A stretch of DNA of 64,000 nt, taken from assembly GCF_001188955.3 (NCBI RefSeq), contig NZ_JPRF03000002.1, forward strand, positions 175,497-239,496. The letters run 5' to 3'. Shown one piece after another: positions 42,202 through 51,341 of this stretch. The position numbers and the translations under genes are program-made. The first letter of the stretch is position 1. Each line of letters begins with the position of its first letter. The DNA comes from Kitasatospora aureofaciens. Lineage in GTDB: Bacteria; Actinomycetota; Actinomycetes; Streptomycetales; Streptomycetaceae. The notes beneath the pieces are model-generated. The model was given only the letters and a program-made list of their open reading frames with translations, did no database searches and was not told the DNA's origin.

Positions 42202-44438
42202 TGGACCGCAAGGCGTACACCGCCGAGCTCGCCGGTCTGCGCGAGCTGCGCACCGGGATCACGGCCGCTGAGAAGGCCGTCGCGGCCGCGCAGAAGGAGC
42301 TGGACAAGCTCAGCACCCTGCGTGCGCGCCGGGTGGCCGGGCTGGCGGGGTACGAGGGTGCGAAGGCCGACGCCGTCGCGAAGGCCTCGGGCCTGTCGGT
42401 CGGCGACGTCGTGCGGATCGCCCCGCTGCTGGACCCGACCCCGGCCGCCGTCCGCGCCCCCAAGGCCGATGACCAGGCCGCCGCCGCTGCGCCCGCCCCG
42501 GCACCCGTGGCCGCGCCGGTCGCCGAGCCCGCCGTCGCGGTCGCCCCGGCGCTGACCCGCCCGGCCCCCGTCGTCGAGCAGCCGGCCCCGGCTGCCCCGA
42601 TGACCGAGGCGCCGACCGAGGTCGAGGACCAGGCCGCCGTCGTCGAGCAGCCTGTCCCGGCCGCGCCCGCTGCTGCGCCGGTCGTCTCCGCGGTTCCGGT
42701 CGCTCCGGTCGCTGCCGCGCCGCGCCCGGTGCTCGAGGCTGGTCCGCGTGAGCTGCCCACTCTCCCGGAAGGCCCGGCCGGTGCCCGGTTCGAGGCCGTC
42801 ACCACGGGCCTGGTCTCCAAGCGCCCGAACTTCACGCAGCAGGCCCGCGCCACGGTGTTCCTGGACGCCGCCGCCGGTGTTCTGGCCGTGCGCGACCAGA
42901 CGGTGCGGCTCGACCTAGGCGCCCGCACCCCGGGCGAGATCCTGGACGCCGTCCTGGCGACCGCACCCGGGACGGAGCGGATCTACATCACTGCCGGCGC
43001 CCCGTGGCACGACGGCGCCGAGCGGTACTCCACGCTCAAGGACGCGGTCGCCGCGTGGCTGAACACCCCGTCAGAGCGGTGGACCACCGCCGTGGGCTCG
43101 GGCCGGGACAAGCTGGCCGGGCACTTCGTCCACCAGCGCCAGCCGGTCGGCCGCTACGCCCCTGCCACCGCGCCCGACAGCGGCACCACGGAGATCCGGT
43201 CGATGGGGGAGTGGTTCGACCCGGACGGCGCCGATGTCGTCACCTGCCGTCAGGCGTTCACGTTGCTGTGGCAGGCGCTGCGCCGCCACTGGGACGACGC
43301 GGTCCTCATGGGCTCCCCGTCGCAGACCGGCCGGGACCTGTGGTCGCGCACCGTCCCGACCACCGGCAAGTGGGCCGGCGGTTATCCGGTGCTGTCCGAG
43401 GAACTGCGCGGCCTGCTGCACGCGACCGGCGGCCAGGGCCGCACCGAGCTGATCCTGCCGCCCCGCGTGCCGGAGCAGCTCCCGGCCCTGGTGGAGTACG
43501 ACCGCACCTTCGCCTACGCGAAGCACTTGTGGAAGTCGCCGGTGGGCACCCCGCGCCGGATCACCGCCGCCGCGTTCGCCTCGATGACGGAGGCCGAGCA
43601 GACGAAGGCGTTGATGTCCTGCTCGCACTGGAACGTGCGGGTGACCGTCCCGGCCGGGTGGAACCACGTCGGGCTGCTGCCCGCCCCCGTCACCGGTGAC
43701 CGTGCCTGGATCTACCCCTCGGAGCCGGGCGCCACGTTCACTACCTGGGCGGGCGGCGCGGAGGTCCACCTCGCCCTGTCGAACCACCTCGCGCCGTGGA
43801 AGGTCGAGATCCTCGGCGGTCTGCTGTTCGAGGACGGCAAGCCGCTTGACGAGTGGGGCAAGCGGTTGAAGGCGGCGTGGGCGGACCTGACCAACCTCTC
43901 CCGGATCCACGGCGACGAGCGCCAGCGGCAGGCGGCCTATCTCGCGTCCCGCGCGGTCCGGTCGGTGCTGCTGTTCGGCCTGGGCGGTTTCGCGCAGCGC
44001 CCGCGCCTGGTCTCCGGCACCACCCCGCTCGGGGAGGCGCTCCCGGCCGGGGTGGAGATCCTGGGCCAGGACGGCGAGGTCGTGACGTGGCAGCGGCAGG
44101 CCGGGTTCTCCCGCGACCCGTACGCGCACCCGGAGTGGGCGGCGTACGTGTGGTCCGGTGCCCGTGCCGCCCTGCTGGACATGAAGTACCGCCAGGGCAA
44201 GGAGGTCATCGGCTACGCCGGTGCCCTGCACGCGAAGCCGGGCACGGTCGTGTACTTCGGCACGGACGGCATCGCCCTGACCGAACGCCAGCCCTGGCCG
44301 TACCGCGGCGAGCCGGGTGACTACCTCCTCAAGGGCCACTTGACCGGCCCGGTGGAGCACCCGACCAGCCAGGAGCAGTACCTGAAGCTGCGCGGCCTGG
44401 GTCGCGCCGAACTCGCGCAGACGGGAGCTGACCAGTGA
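42201..44438 (+). CDS. Tap-like protein with degenerate protein-primed DNA polymerase motifs
   Basis: 745 aa. Residues 1-60 are a coiled coil and ~75-190 a Pro/Ala linker. From ~425 the order fits family-B (protein-primed) polymerases. Motif A-like VEYDRTFAYAKHLWKSPVG has Asp434. A TPR1-like block FTTWAGGAEVHLALSNHLAP with WKVEILGGLLFEDGK follows at 513-547. Motif B-like AVRSVLLFGLGGFAQRP is at 585-601, then AYVWSGARAALLDM. Motif C-like VVYFGTDGIAL is at 683-693 (canonical YxDTDS; first Asp is Gly, second Asp689 kept). Streptomyces telomere protein Tap has a similar size and a similar degenerate polymerase-like C-half. It overlaps the next gene by 4 bp. Confidence 0.75.
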   Translation: MDRKAYTAELAGLRELRTGITAAEKAVAAAQKELDKLSTLRARRVAGLAGYEGAKADAVAKASGLSVGDVVRIAPLLDPTPAAVRAPKADDQAAAAAPAPAPVAAPVAEPAVAVAPALTRPAPVVEQPAPAAPMTEAPTEVEDQAAVVEQPVPAAPAAAPVVSAVPVAPVAAAPRPVLEAGPRELPTLPEGPAGARFEAVTTGLVSKRPNFTQQARATVFLDAAAGVLAVRDQTVRLDLGARTPGEILDAVLATAPGTERIYITAGAPWHDGAERYSTLKDAVAAWLNTPSERWTTAVGSGRDKLAGHFVHQRQPVGRYAPATAPDSGTTEIRSMGEWFDPDGADVVTCRQAFTLLWQALRRHWDDAVLMGSPSQTGRDLWSRTVPTTGKWAGGYPVLSEELRGLLHATGGQGRTELILPPRVPEQLPALVEYDRTFAYAKHLWKSPVGTPRRITAAAFASMTEAEQTKALMSCSHWNVRVTVPAGWNHVGLLPAPVTGDRAWIYPSEPGATFTTWAGGAEVHLALSNHLAPWKVEILGGLLFEDGKPLDEWGKRLKAAWADLTNLSRIHGDERQRQAAYLASRAVRSVLLFGLGGFAQRPRLVSGTTPLGEALPAGVEILGQDGEVVTWQRQAGFSRDPYAHPEWAAYVWSGARAALLDMKYRQGKEVIGYAGALHAKPGTVVYFGTDGIALTERQPWPYRGEPGDYLLKGHLTGPVEHPTSQEQYLKLRGLGRAELAQTGADQ

Positions 44439-45142
44439 GCCCGGCCGACCCGAACAACCCCAACGAAGCCGCCCGCCTGACCCGAGAGCTGCTCGACCAG
44501 GGCTACACCAAGCGCCAGGTCGCCAAGATCCTCGGCCGCGACGCCAGCCTGGTGTCCCAGTTCTTCACCAAGGGCAAGGGCAAGGCGTTCGTCGGCGCGC
44601 TGCGCCAGGTCGTGCGCGCGGTGCGCGGCGGCGAGCGCGACACCGAGGCGCTGTCCGGGATCGCCGAGGCGAACACCAAGCGCCGCACCACCAAGACAGG
44701 CCAGAAGGCCCGGGTGCGCGGCAAGGACGTCGTCGGCAAGCCCGGCGAGTCGATGGCCGGCCGCGCAGGCAAGCAGGCCATCAAGTCCGGCGCGAGCCAC
44801 CTCGCCCCGGTCGTCCACGAGACCGGCCGGGCCGGCGGCCGCCTCGCCTTCACGGTCCGGATGAAGGCCGACCAGTACACGATGTCGGCCGGCTCCACCG
44901 AGGACTCCCCGGGCCTGCGCCGCGGCTTCATCCCCCGCGCGGACGGCACCGAGGAGCGCACCTACGGCTCCGCCTCCACCGGCGGGTTCGACGCCGCCGA
45001 GTGGTCCCAGCGCGTCGCCGACCACCACGGCGACGTCACCGAGGCGATGCGGGCCTGGCTGGTGGAGACCGGCCGCGCGGTCGAGGACGCCGACATCGCC
45101 TACCTGGAAGTCCGCGGCTGGGTGCCGCACCAGCAGCAGTAG
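44435..45142 (+). CDS. Basic HTH protein, candidate terminal-protein (Tpg-like) partner
   Basis: 235 aa. GTG start overlaps the Tap-like stop (GTGA). The N-terminal HTH is RLTRELLDQGYTKRQVAKIL, GRDASLVSQFFTKGK. The basic middle is TKRRTTKTGQKARVRGKDVV. The C-terminal domain starts near GASHLAPVVHETGRAGGRLA and ends DADIAYLEVRGWV. A small basic HTH protein co-translated with a Tap-like protein is the gene arrangement of tap-tpg, although this protein does not resemble Tpg in sequence. A 5'-truncated paralogue lies at 3720-4063. Confidence 0.7.
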   Translation: MSPADPNNPNEAARLTRELLDQGYTKRQVAKILGRDASLVSQFFTKGKGKAFVGALRQVVRAVRGGERDTEALSGIAEANTKRRTTKTGQKARVRGKDVVGKPGESMAGRAGKQAIKSGASHLAPVVHETGRAGGRLAFTVRMKADQYTMSAGSTEDSPGLRRGFIPRADGTEERTYGSASTGGFDAAEWSQRVADHHGDVTEAMRAWLVETGRAVEDADIAYLEVRGWVPHQQQ

Positions 45143-45266
45143 AGCGCCCGGCCGGCCTCTCCCCATCCATGACCTGGCCCCGGGGAGAGGCCGACCGCCC
45201 CCGACCCTCCCACAGCCTCGCCCACACCGGCCCCGCCGTCTCAGCATCCGAAGGAGAAGCACCGCC

Positions 45267-47600
45267 GTGGAGACCACCACAGCCACCGCCGAGCAGGACG
45301 TGCCAGCCGGACTGCGAGCCCAGGCCCCGGTGCCGCCGCTTTCGGCACAGCCGTCCGGCACCACCGCGGTGAACCCGCTGCCGCTGCACGGGTTCCAGAA
45401 GGACGCCGTCGCGGCCGCGGTGCGCGAGGTGAAGGACGGCGGCCGCGCCACCGTCGTCGCGGCGACCGGCTCCGGCAAGACGCTGATCGCAGCCGGCTGC
45501 GCCCGGCGCCTGGCCGCGAAGGGCCGGGTGCTGGTGCTGGTGCCGACGATCGAGCTGCTGGAGCAGACTGCCGAGTCCTGGTCGCTGAAGGGCGGACGCC
45601 GGGGCCTTGCGGTGGCGGCGTGCTCGCGGGAGGAGGCGCTGGAGAGCGCGGAGGCCGGCGGCCGCGTCCACGCCCGGGTGACCACGCAGGCCGCCCGGAT
45701 CGCCGATCTGGTCCAAGCGGAGAAGCCCGGCGAGCCAGTCACCGTGTACGCCACCTACGCCTCGCTGGAGCGCATCGTCCAGGCCCATCGGCTGCACGGC
45801 CTGCCCGGCTGGGACCTGGTGGTGGTCGACGAGGCCCACCGCACCGCCGGCTCGGACGGCAAGCCGTGGGCGGCCGTCCACGCGGACGACCAAGTCCCGG
45901 CGAAGCGCCGGCTGTACTTCACCGCCACCCCGCGGATCGTCGACGAGACCCGCGTCCCGCACGAGGTCGTCGACGTCGCCGAAGGCACCGTGATCTGCTC
46001 CATGAGTGACGAGCGGATCTACGGCAAGACCGTTTTCGAGTGGACGCTCGGACAGGGCATCGAGCACGGCTACCTCGCCGACTACCGCGTCCTGGTCCCG
46101 GTCGTCACCGACGAGGACCTGCGCGAGCTCCTCAACCTCCCGGCCGTCGCCGATCTCCGCTCCCAGCGCTCGAACGAGGAACTGCTGCGCCTGGCCCTGC
46201 AGATCGCGGTGCTGCGCGCGGTCGCGGACCTCGGCCTGCGCCGGGTCATCACCTTCCACTCCCGGATCGCGGGCGCCCGCGCGTTCGCCGGGGACCTGCT
46301 GGAGGCCTCGGAGCTGCTGAAAGACGAGGACCGGCCGGAGCGGATCTGGGCGAAGGCGGTGGCCGGCACCGACCGGCTGCGCGAGCGCCGCGCCGCGTTC
46401 GCCGAGTTCAAGGCCCACACCGGCGACGACGGCGAGGAATGCGGCATCCTCGCCAACTCCCGCCTGCTCTCGGAGGGCATCGACATCGCCGCCGTGGACG
46501 CGATCTGCTTCGCGGACCCGAAGTCGAGCGTCATCGACATCGTCCAGGCCGTCGGCCGCGCGCTGCGCCAGTCCTACCGCCAGGGCAAGGTCTCCTGGAT
46601 CATCATCCCCGTCTACCTCCCCTTGCCTGAGGTCGGCGACGCCACCGCCACCGCCGACCCGGCCGAGATCCACGACGCCGGCGAGGCCGTCAAGGCCGAA
46701 GCCGACACTGAGATCGAGGCCTCCTCCTTCCGCACGATCTGGCGCGTCCTGCGGGCCCTTGCCGCACACGACGCCCGCGTAGTCGGCCGCATCACCGAGC
46801 TGCGCACCCACCGCTCCCAGCACACCACCACGACGGAGGCCTCCGAGCAGGCGGAGGCCGGCCCCGGCGAGGGGCAGGAGCGCCCGGCCGCGTCGGAGTC
46901 GCCGATCGAGTGGCTGCGGATCAACGCTCGGCACCACGCGAACGCGATCCTCCAGGCGGTGAAGCTGCGGGCGTTCAACCCGCGCGCGGTCGAGTGGCAG
47001 CGCATGCACGCGGTCGCCGCCGTGTTCCACCTCCAGCACGGCCACCTCGATCCGACCGACAAGACCCGCCACGGGGAGCTGATCTCCTGGCTCACCCGCC
47101 AGCGCCACCTCTACGGCCAGCACCTGCTCGACCCCGCCCGGATCTCGGAGCTGGACGCGCTCGGCATGATCTGGTCGAAGAACGCCAACGCCTGGGAACG
47201 CGGCCACGCCTACGCCGCCGCCTTCCACCACCAGCACGGCCACCTCGCGATCCCCGCCACCGCGAAGCTCGACGACCACGCGGTGGGCGCGTGGATGCGC
47301 CGCCAGCGCAAGGCCGACAACCTCACCAAGGACCAGGTCGCCAAGCTCGACGCGCTGGACGAGCTGTGGCGCCTGGAGCCGGACTGGAACCGCTCCTACC
47401 GCCGCCTGCTCGCCTACCTCGCCGCCGGCGGAACCCTCGACGGCCCCGCCAACCGCACCGGCGGCGAGGCCGACCCGACCTTCCGCCCCGGCACCTGGCT
47501 GCGCAAACAGGACAAGGCCCGCACCGACGGCAAGCTGACCGACCACCAGACCGCGCTCCTGGACGCACTCACCCGGCACGCCGAGACCGTCACCGGCTGA
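45267..47600 (+). CDS. SF2 DEAH helicase with helicase-associated repeats
   Basis: 777 aa from GTG 45267 with AAGGAG upstream. Walker A ATGSGKT (66-72), Walker B DEAH in LVVVDEAHRTAG (188-191), motif III region LYFTATPRIV, C-terminal helicase lobe LGLRRVITFHSRIAGARAFA and motif VI QAVGRALRQS. Residues ~550-777 hold four or five helicase-associated (HA) repeats, such as WERGHAYAAAFHHQHGHLAI with WMRRQRKADNLTKDQVAKLD. HA-bearing helicases are recurrent near Streptomyces telomeres and on plasmids. It follows the 235-aa gene after a 124-bp gap. Confidence 0.9.
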   Translation: METTTATAEQDVPAGLRAQAPVPPLSAQPSGTTAVNPLPLHGFQKDAVAAAVREVKDGGRATVVAATGSGKTLIAAGCARRLAAKGRVLVLVPTIELLEQTAESWSLKGGRRGLAVAACSREEALESAEAGGRVHARVTTQAARIADLVQAEKPGEPVTVYATYASLERIVQAHRLHGLPGWDLVVVDEAHRTAGSDGKPWAAVHADDQVPAKRRLYFTATPRIVDETRVPHEVVDVAEGTVICSMSDERIYGKTVFEWTLGQGIEHGYLADYRVLVPVVTDEDLRELLNLPAVADLRSQRSNEELLRLALQIAVLRAVADLGLRRVITFHSRIAGARAFAGDLLEASELLKDEDRPERIWAKAVAGTDRLRERRAAFAEFKAHTGDDGEECGILANSRLLSEGIDIAAVDAICFADPKSSVIDIVQAVGRALRQSYRQGKVSWIIIPVYLPLPEVGDATATADPAEIHDAGEAVKAEADTEIEASSFRTIWRVLRALAAHDARVVGRITELRTHRSQHTTTTEASEQAEAGPGEGQERPAASESPIEWLRINARHHANAILQAVKLRAFNPRAVEWQRMHAVAAVFHLQHGHLDPTDKTRHGELISWLTRQRHLYGQHLLDPARISELDALGMIWSKNANAWERGHAYAAAFHHQHGHLAIPATAKLDDHAVGAWMRRQRKADNLTKDQVAKLDALDELWRLEPDWNRSYRRLLAYLAAGGTLDGPANRTGGEADPTFRPGTWLRKQDKARTDGKLTDHQTALLDALTRHAETVTG

Positions 47601-47619
47601 CCCGCCCCGCACGACCCCG

Positions 47620-47646
47620 CCGTCCCGGCACACCAGGCCGGGACGG
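47620..47646 (+). terminator. Hairpin after the helicase gene
   Basis: CCGTCCCGGC at 47620 and GCCGGGACGG at 47637 form a 10-bp stem with a 7-nt loop, 20 bp after the stop. It may attenuate rather than stop transcription into the next gene. Confidence 0.65.
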
Positions 47647-47685
47647 CCGTCGCGCCTCGTTCCCGACTTCCGGAGGCACCGCGCG

Positions 47686-48678
47686 ATGACCGACACCACC
47701 CGCCCCGACCCGGCCCGCGCCGCCGCGCCCGAACGGCTGGAGCTGGCCCTGTACAGCAGCCGACCCGCGCCCGCCGACCGGGACCTGGGCCGCCCGATCC
47801 TCGACTCCCCGCTGGTGCGCGGCTCGATGTGGCTGCGCTGGACCCGGCATGACGGCATCCGCACCCTGCACCACGGCGCGGACCTGGCCCGCGGCTGGGT
47901 GGAGAAGGACGTCGACGGCCTGGACGGCTGGGTGGCCCTGGTCGACGGCCGGATCGTCCGCAGCGCCCGCCCGGGCCTGGCCGTGCCGGAGCCCGTCGTC
48001 CACGCCGAGTCGTGGGAGGCCGGCGCGACGCTGCACGCCGCCCTCGCCCAGCACCCCAACCACCCCGAGCACGCCCCGGACGAGGACGACGACCAGGAGC
48101 ACGGCTTGCTCGGCGGCATCCGCAGCCGGGTCCGCCGCAAGGCGGCCGGGATGACCCTGGAGACAATCCAGCAGGCCCTCCACCGGGCCCGGGACGACGA
48201 GCGTGCCGCCGATCGGCACGCCGACGCCGGAGACGAGGCCGCCTACGCCACCGCGGCCGCCGTCTGCGCCGAGTGGCAGCGCGTACGCGACCACACCGCC
48301 GAGACCCGCGCCGAACGCTACGACCCCGACCACGACACCGCTCTCCAGCACGCGCTGCGCCGCGAGCACCACCGCCAGGACGTCGCCGAATGCGCCCGCG
48401 AGGCCACCCACCAGGCCCGGCAGACCACCGACGCCGCCCACCGCCGCCTCGCCGGCACCGCCGCCCAACCCCTCTACACCGCCCTCGACCGCGCCGGCCT
48501 CCACGCGCTCACCGACGACGACCACCAGGCCGTCCGCGACCTCACCCGCACCCTCGACCCCGCCACACTGCGCCAGGTCATGAGCTGGCTGGAGCGCACC
48601 CGCACCGCAGCCTTCGCGCTGCGCGGCACCGGGCAGGCCTCGCCCGTCCGGCCCGTCGTACGGCGCCGCCAGTTCTGA
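47686..48678 (+). CDS. Hypothetical 330-aa protein, last gene of module
   Basis: GGAGGC precedes ATG 47686. The N-terminal ~110 residues are a beta-rich domain (SPLVRGSMWLRWTRHDGIRT, DGWVALVDGRIVRSARP). An acidic linker (EHAPDEDDDQEH) and a long His/Glu/Arg-rich helical region follow (ETIQQALHRARDDERAADRH), then a C-terminal motif DDDHQAVRDLTRTLDPATLR. A relic of this C-terminal motif exists at 1840-1917, next to relics of the helicase, so the gene belongs to the module. Function unknown. Confidence 0.75.
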   Translation: MTDTTRPDPARAAAPERLELALYSSRPAPADRDLGRPILDSPLVRGSMWLRWTRHDGIRTLHHGADLARGWVEKDVDGLDGWVALVDGRIVRSARPGLAVPEPVVHAESWEAGATLHAALAQHPNHPEHAPDEDDDQEHGLLGGIRSRVRRKAAGMTLETIQQALHRARDDERAADRHADAGDEAAYATAAAVCAEWQRVRDHTAETRAERYDPDHDTALQHALRREHHRQDVAECAREATHQARQTTDAAHRRLAGTAAQPLYTALDRAGLHALTDDDHQAVRDLTRTLDPATLRQVMSWLERTRTAAFALRGTGQASPVRPVVRRRQF

Positions 48679-48798
48679 CCGACCGTGCGGGCCCTCAGAG
48701 CCCGCTGCCCCTTCCGTTGCGCGCCCCAGCTGGTGGGGGCGCGCTGCTTCGTCGTCAGCGCCGCTGTCCACAGCCAACCTCGGCCAGGGTGGGCCGCC

Positions 48799-49206
48799 AT
48801 GATGACGACGAAGAAGACCACAGCGCCCTGCCAGGCCCACGACGCCGACAGCTGGGGCAACTGCCCGGTGGCAGGGCTGCGCACCGTCCAGACACGGCTT
48901 CTGGCGTTGCTGGAGCTGTACGCCGACGGCCCGCTGAGCATGGACTACCGGTTCAGCCCGGACCAGACCACCCAGCGGGCGATCTGCCTGCTCGCGGCAC
49001 TCCTGGACGTGCGTCGCAGGGCCGTGGGCGGTCACGCCTGCGGTTCCCGCTGGCCCGCCGGCCGCAGGCTGCGCCAGGCGGTGAACCACCGGACAGAGGA
49101 GGAGTTCTGTCCCGCGCGCCTGGCCGAGCGGGCAGCGAAGCAGGCCCGCGCAGAAGCCGCGGACGCCCGGCGCCGAGCCGCACGCGCGAGCCACGGAGAG
49201 AAGTAG
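48799..49206 (+). CDS. Hypothetical protein with paired Cys
   Basis: 135 aa from ATG 48799 (longer frames lack a ribosome site). CQAHDADSWGNCPVAGLRTV, then LLALLELYADGPLSMDYRFS and a helix AERAAKQARAEAADARRRAA. Four Cys suggest a metal site. Hypothetical; same strand as the module, ~120 bp after it. Confidence 0.6.
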   Translation: MMTTKKTTAPCQAHDADSWGNCPVAGLRTVQTRLLALLELYADGPLSMDYRFSPDQTTQRAICLLAALLDVRRRAVGGHACGSRWPAGRRLRQAVNHRTEEEFCPARLAERAAKQARAEAADARRRAARASHGEK

Positions 49207-49221
49207 CTCATCCCCGCCGTC

Positions 49222-49582
49222 GGGTGTGACCTGTTGGTTGTGGTGGGGGGCTCGTGGGCCGCTGCCGAACCCCTGTCCAGCGCGCGGCCCCCTTCTGCGT
49301 GGGGCTACAGCCCTCCCGTGGTCTGGTCAGACGGCGTATGGCTTCGAGGTCTCCTGGGCCTTGAGCTCGTAGTCCTCCTTGCTCGTTACATACACCTCGG
49401 CCGCTTCGGGCCGCAGCGGGTCGTTCACATCCGGCTCGTCCAAGAACGGCAGCAGTGCGAGCAGGAACTTCTCGATAGTGAGCGCCGGGTTCCAGTCCTT
49501 CCCCAGCAGGCTCATGTCGATCATTCCAGAGCTGGAGATGTTCGGGTGGTACGGCGGGAGGGGCCGGGGTGTGACCTGTTGG
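49222..49582. repeat. 16-bp direct repeats flanking the E2-like fragment
   Basis: GGGTGTGACCTGTTGG occurs at 49222-49237 and again at 49567-49582. The E2-like coding fragment sits exactly between them, ending about 5 bp inside the right copy. Confidence 0.7.
49327..49560 (-). pseudogene. E2 ubiquitin-conjugating-enzyme-like fragment
   Basis: The minus strand reads PPYHPNISSSGMIDMSLLGK then DWNPALTIEKFLLALLPFLD, DPLRPEAAEVYVTSKEDYE and KAQE, stopping at 49327. This matches the second half of the UBC fold: the HPNI box, the strand that normally carries ICLDIL, the W-x-P-A-L-T helix and the DPL turn. The catalytic Cys position reads IDMSLL, with Asp in its place. The first ~70 residues of the fold are missing; similarity begins about 49557. 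A clean ATG at 49524 exists inside. Confidence 0.7.
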
Positions 49583-49780
49583 CGGTTGGAGCGGGCCCTG
49601 CCCGGCGCCCTGGCGGCCTTCGCCGTACGCGGCTGGGCCGCCGGGGACGGCGAGGTGGGGCCCCGTGTCCGGCGGGGTGGTGTGTCGTTGAACCCGGGTG
49701 GGTGCTTCGATCAGCGCCGGGCTGGCGCCTGGCCAGCCGGGACGGCCGGCCGGATTCGGCGGGCCGTCCCGGGATCGGGG

Positions 49781-50242
49781 TCAGTACCAGTTGGTGCAGG
49801 CGATGTTGTAGCCCCACTGGGGGTTCGCGTACGGGCTCCCCGCCCACTCGGCGGCTGAGCAGGCGCGGTACCACACGCCTCCGTCGTCGTACTTCGTCGG
49901 CAGGGTGTACCAGCCGCCAGGGCCCACGTACCGCCGGTCGAGGAAGCTGTTCCAGGTCCGGCCGCCGTCGAAGGACTGGTCGTAGTAGAACGCGACGTTG
50001 CTGCTCCCGGCGTAGAGCCAGCCGGTGACGTAGTGGTGGTTGTCGCTGCCGACGTACTGGTTGATCTCGACGGTGTTGGTGTTTCCGTCGGGGTTGTAGG
50101 TGGCGGTGTTCCACACTCCGCTGGTGACGGCGGAGCCCACTGCGGGCTTCGCCGGGGTGGTGGTCTCAGCCGACGCGGTACCGGCCAGGGGCGCGAGGAG
50201 CAGGCCGACAGCTGCGGCAAGTACGGGAAGTCTCTTGATCAC
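49781..50242 (-). CDS. Secreted small protein, unknown function
   Basis: 153 aa. Signal peptide MIKRLPVLAAAVGLLLAPLA ending TASA-E. The mature region is aromatic and beta-rich: YVGSDNHHYVTGWLYAGSSN, DQSFDGGRTWNSFLDRRYVG and CSAAEWAGSPYANPQWGYNI, with two Cys. BNR/Asp-box-like SFDGGRTW is visible once, so a sialidase-like blade may be present. Exported; role unknown. Confidence 0.8.
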   Translation of the reverse strand: MIKRLPVLAAAVGLLLAPLAGTASAETTTPAKPAVGSAVTSGVWNTATYNPDGNTNTVEINQYVGSDNHHYVTGWLYAGSSNVAFYYDQSFDGGRTWNSFLDRRYVGPGGWYTLPTKYDDGGVWYRACSAAEWAGSPYANPQWGYNIACTNWY

Positions 50243-50346
50243 GGTGCGGCTCCCTGATCTCGTCCGCGCCCGGTTGGCGCGGACAGGCCGTCCACCGTCG
50301 CAGTCCTGCGGGGCCTCACGAAGGCAATCATGTCCGGACGGACTTA

Positions 50347-51192
50347 GAAGTCATCTCATTTGGGGATTCTCCGCAGGCAGATGACTGCTGCGGCGATGCT
50401 GGCGAACGCGGCGAAGTGCTCGCCCTTGCGTTCGTAGCGGCGGTGGAGGCGGCGGAAACCGTTGAGCCAGGCGACGGTGCGCTCGATCACCCATCGGTGT
50501 CGGCCCAGGCGCTGGGAGGAGTCGACGCCCCGGCGGGCGATGCGGGCCGGGATCTGGCGTCGTCGCAGGTAGGCGCGGATGAATCGGTGGTCGTAGGCCT
50601 TGTCGCCGTGGAGTTTGCCTGGCCTGCGTCGCCTGGGGCCGCGGCGCGAGCGGATGGGCGGGATGGCATCGGTCAGCGGGATCAGGGCCTGGCTGTCGTG
50701 GACGTTGGCGCCGGATATCGCGAGCGACAGGGGTAAACCGGTGCGTTCGGTGAGCAGGTGGATCTTCGACCCGTACTTGCCCCGATCGACAGGATTCGGA
50801 CCTGTCAGGTCCCCCTTTTCAGGGCTCGCATGTTCACGGAGTCAACCGCGCAGCGCGACCAGTCCAGCTCGCCCCGTGCGCCGAGTTCGTCCAGGACGAC
50901 CCGGTGGAGCTTGGCCCACACCCGTGCCTTGCTCCACTCGGCGAACCGCCGATGGGCAGTCGGCCCGGACGGGCCGAAGCAGGGCGGCAGTTGGGCCCAC
51001 GTGCACCCGGAGGTTGCCACGAAGACGATCGCCGCCAACACCTCGCGATCCCCGTAACGGCGCCGGCCACCGCCCTGTGGCCGGGTCGGCGCCGCCGGCA
51101 CCACCAACTGGAACAGCTCCCACAACTCGTCCGGCACCAGACGCTCCACAATCAGCACGCCCAGAGTCTAGCCATCCAAATGAGATGACTTC
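50347..51192 (-). mobile_element. IS5-family (IS427-group-like) element, intact ends
   Basis: GAAGTCATCTCATTTGG at 50347 and its perfect complement ending 51192 give 17-bp inverted repeats, flanked by TTA on both sides (50344-50346 and 51193-51195), a 3-bp target duplication. 846 bp. Perfect ends and duplication point to a recent insertion. Confidence 0.93.
50356..51158 (-). CDS. IS5-family transposase made by -1 frameshift
   Basis: orfA (51158 to 50805): MLIVERLVPDELWELFQLVV, TSGCTWAQLPPCFGPSGPTA and DWSRCAVDSVNMRALKRG, with the first Asp. A slip at AAAAGGGGG (near 50812) continues orfB: GPNPVDRGKYGSKIHLLTER, ISGANVHDSQALIPLTDAIP (second Asp) and RHRWVIERTVAWLNGFRRLH (catalytic Glu), stopping at 50356. 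Two overlapping frames joined by -1 slippage are normal in this group, so I treat it as functional. Confidence 0.88.
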
Positions 51193-51341
51193 TTATTCCC
51201 TCCCGTTCTTTGGCCAGCCACGGTCCCTTGACGCGGTCAACGCTTTCCGGTGCGGATCGTTTCGATCACCGGCTTTCGCGCGGGAACATCGACGAGGTCT
51301 CACTGCTCTTCGCCCCCCGCCGGACCCATCGCCGCCTGGGC

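Noticed and set aside
42035..42928. Long minus-strand frame of Ala/Thr/Gly repeats opposite the Tap-like gene
   Set aside because: It mirrors the Pro/Ala linker of the real gene; composition and lack of a ribosome site show a shadow frame.
45036..48140. Minus-strand frame of more than 1000 codons opposite the helicase
   Set aside because: The plus strand has clear helicase motifs; the antisense frame is open only because of GC-rich third positions.
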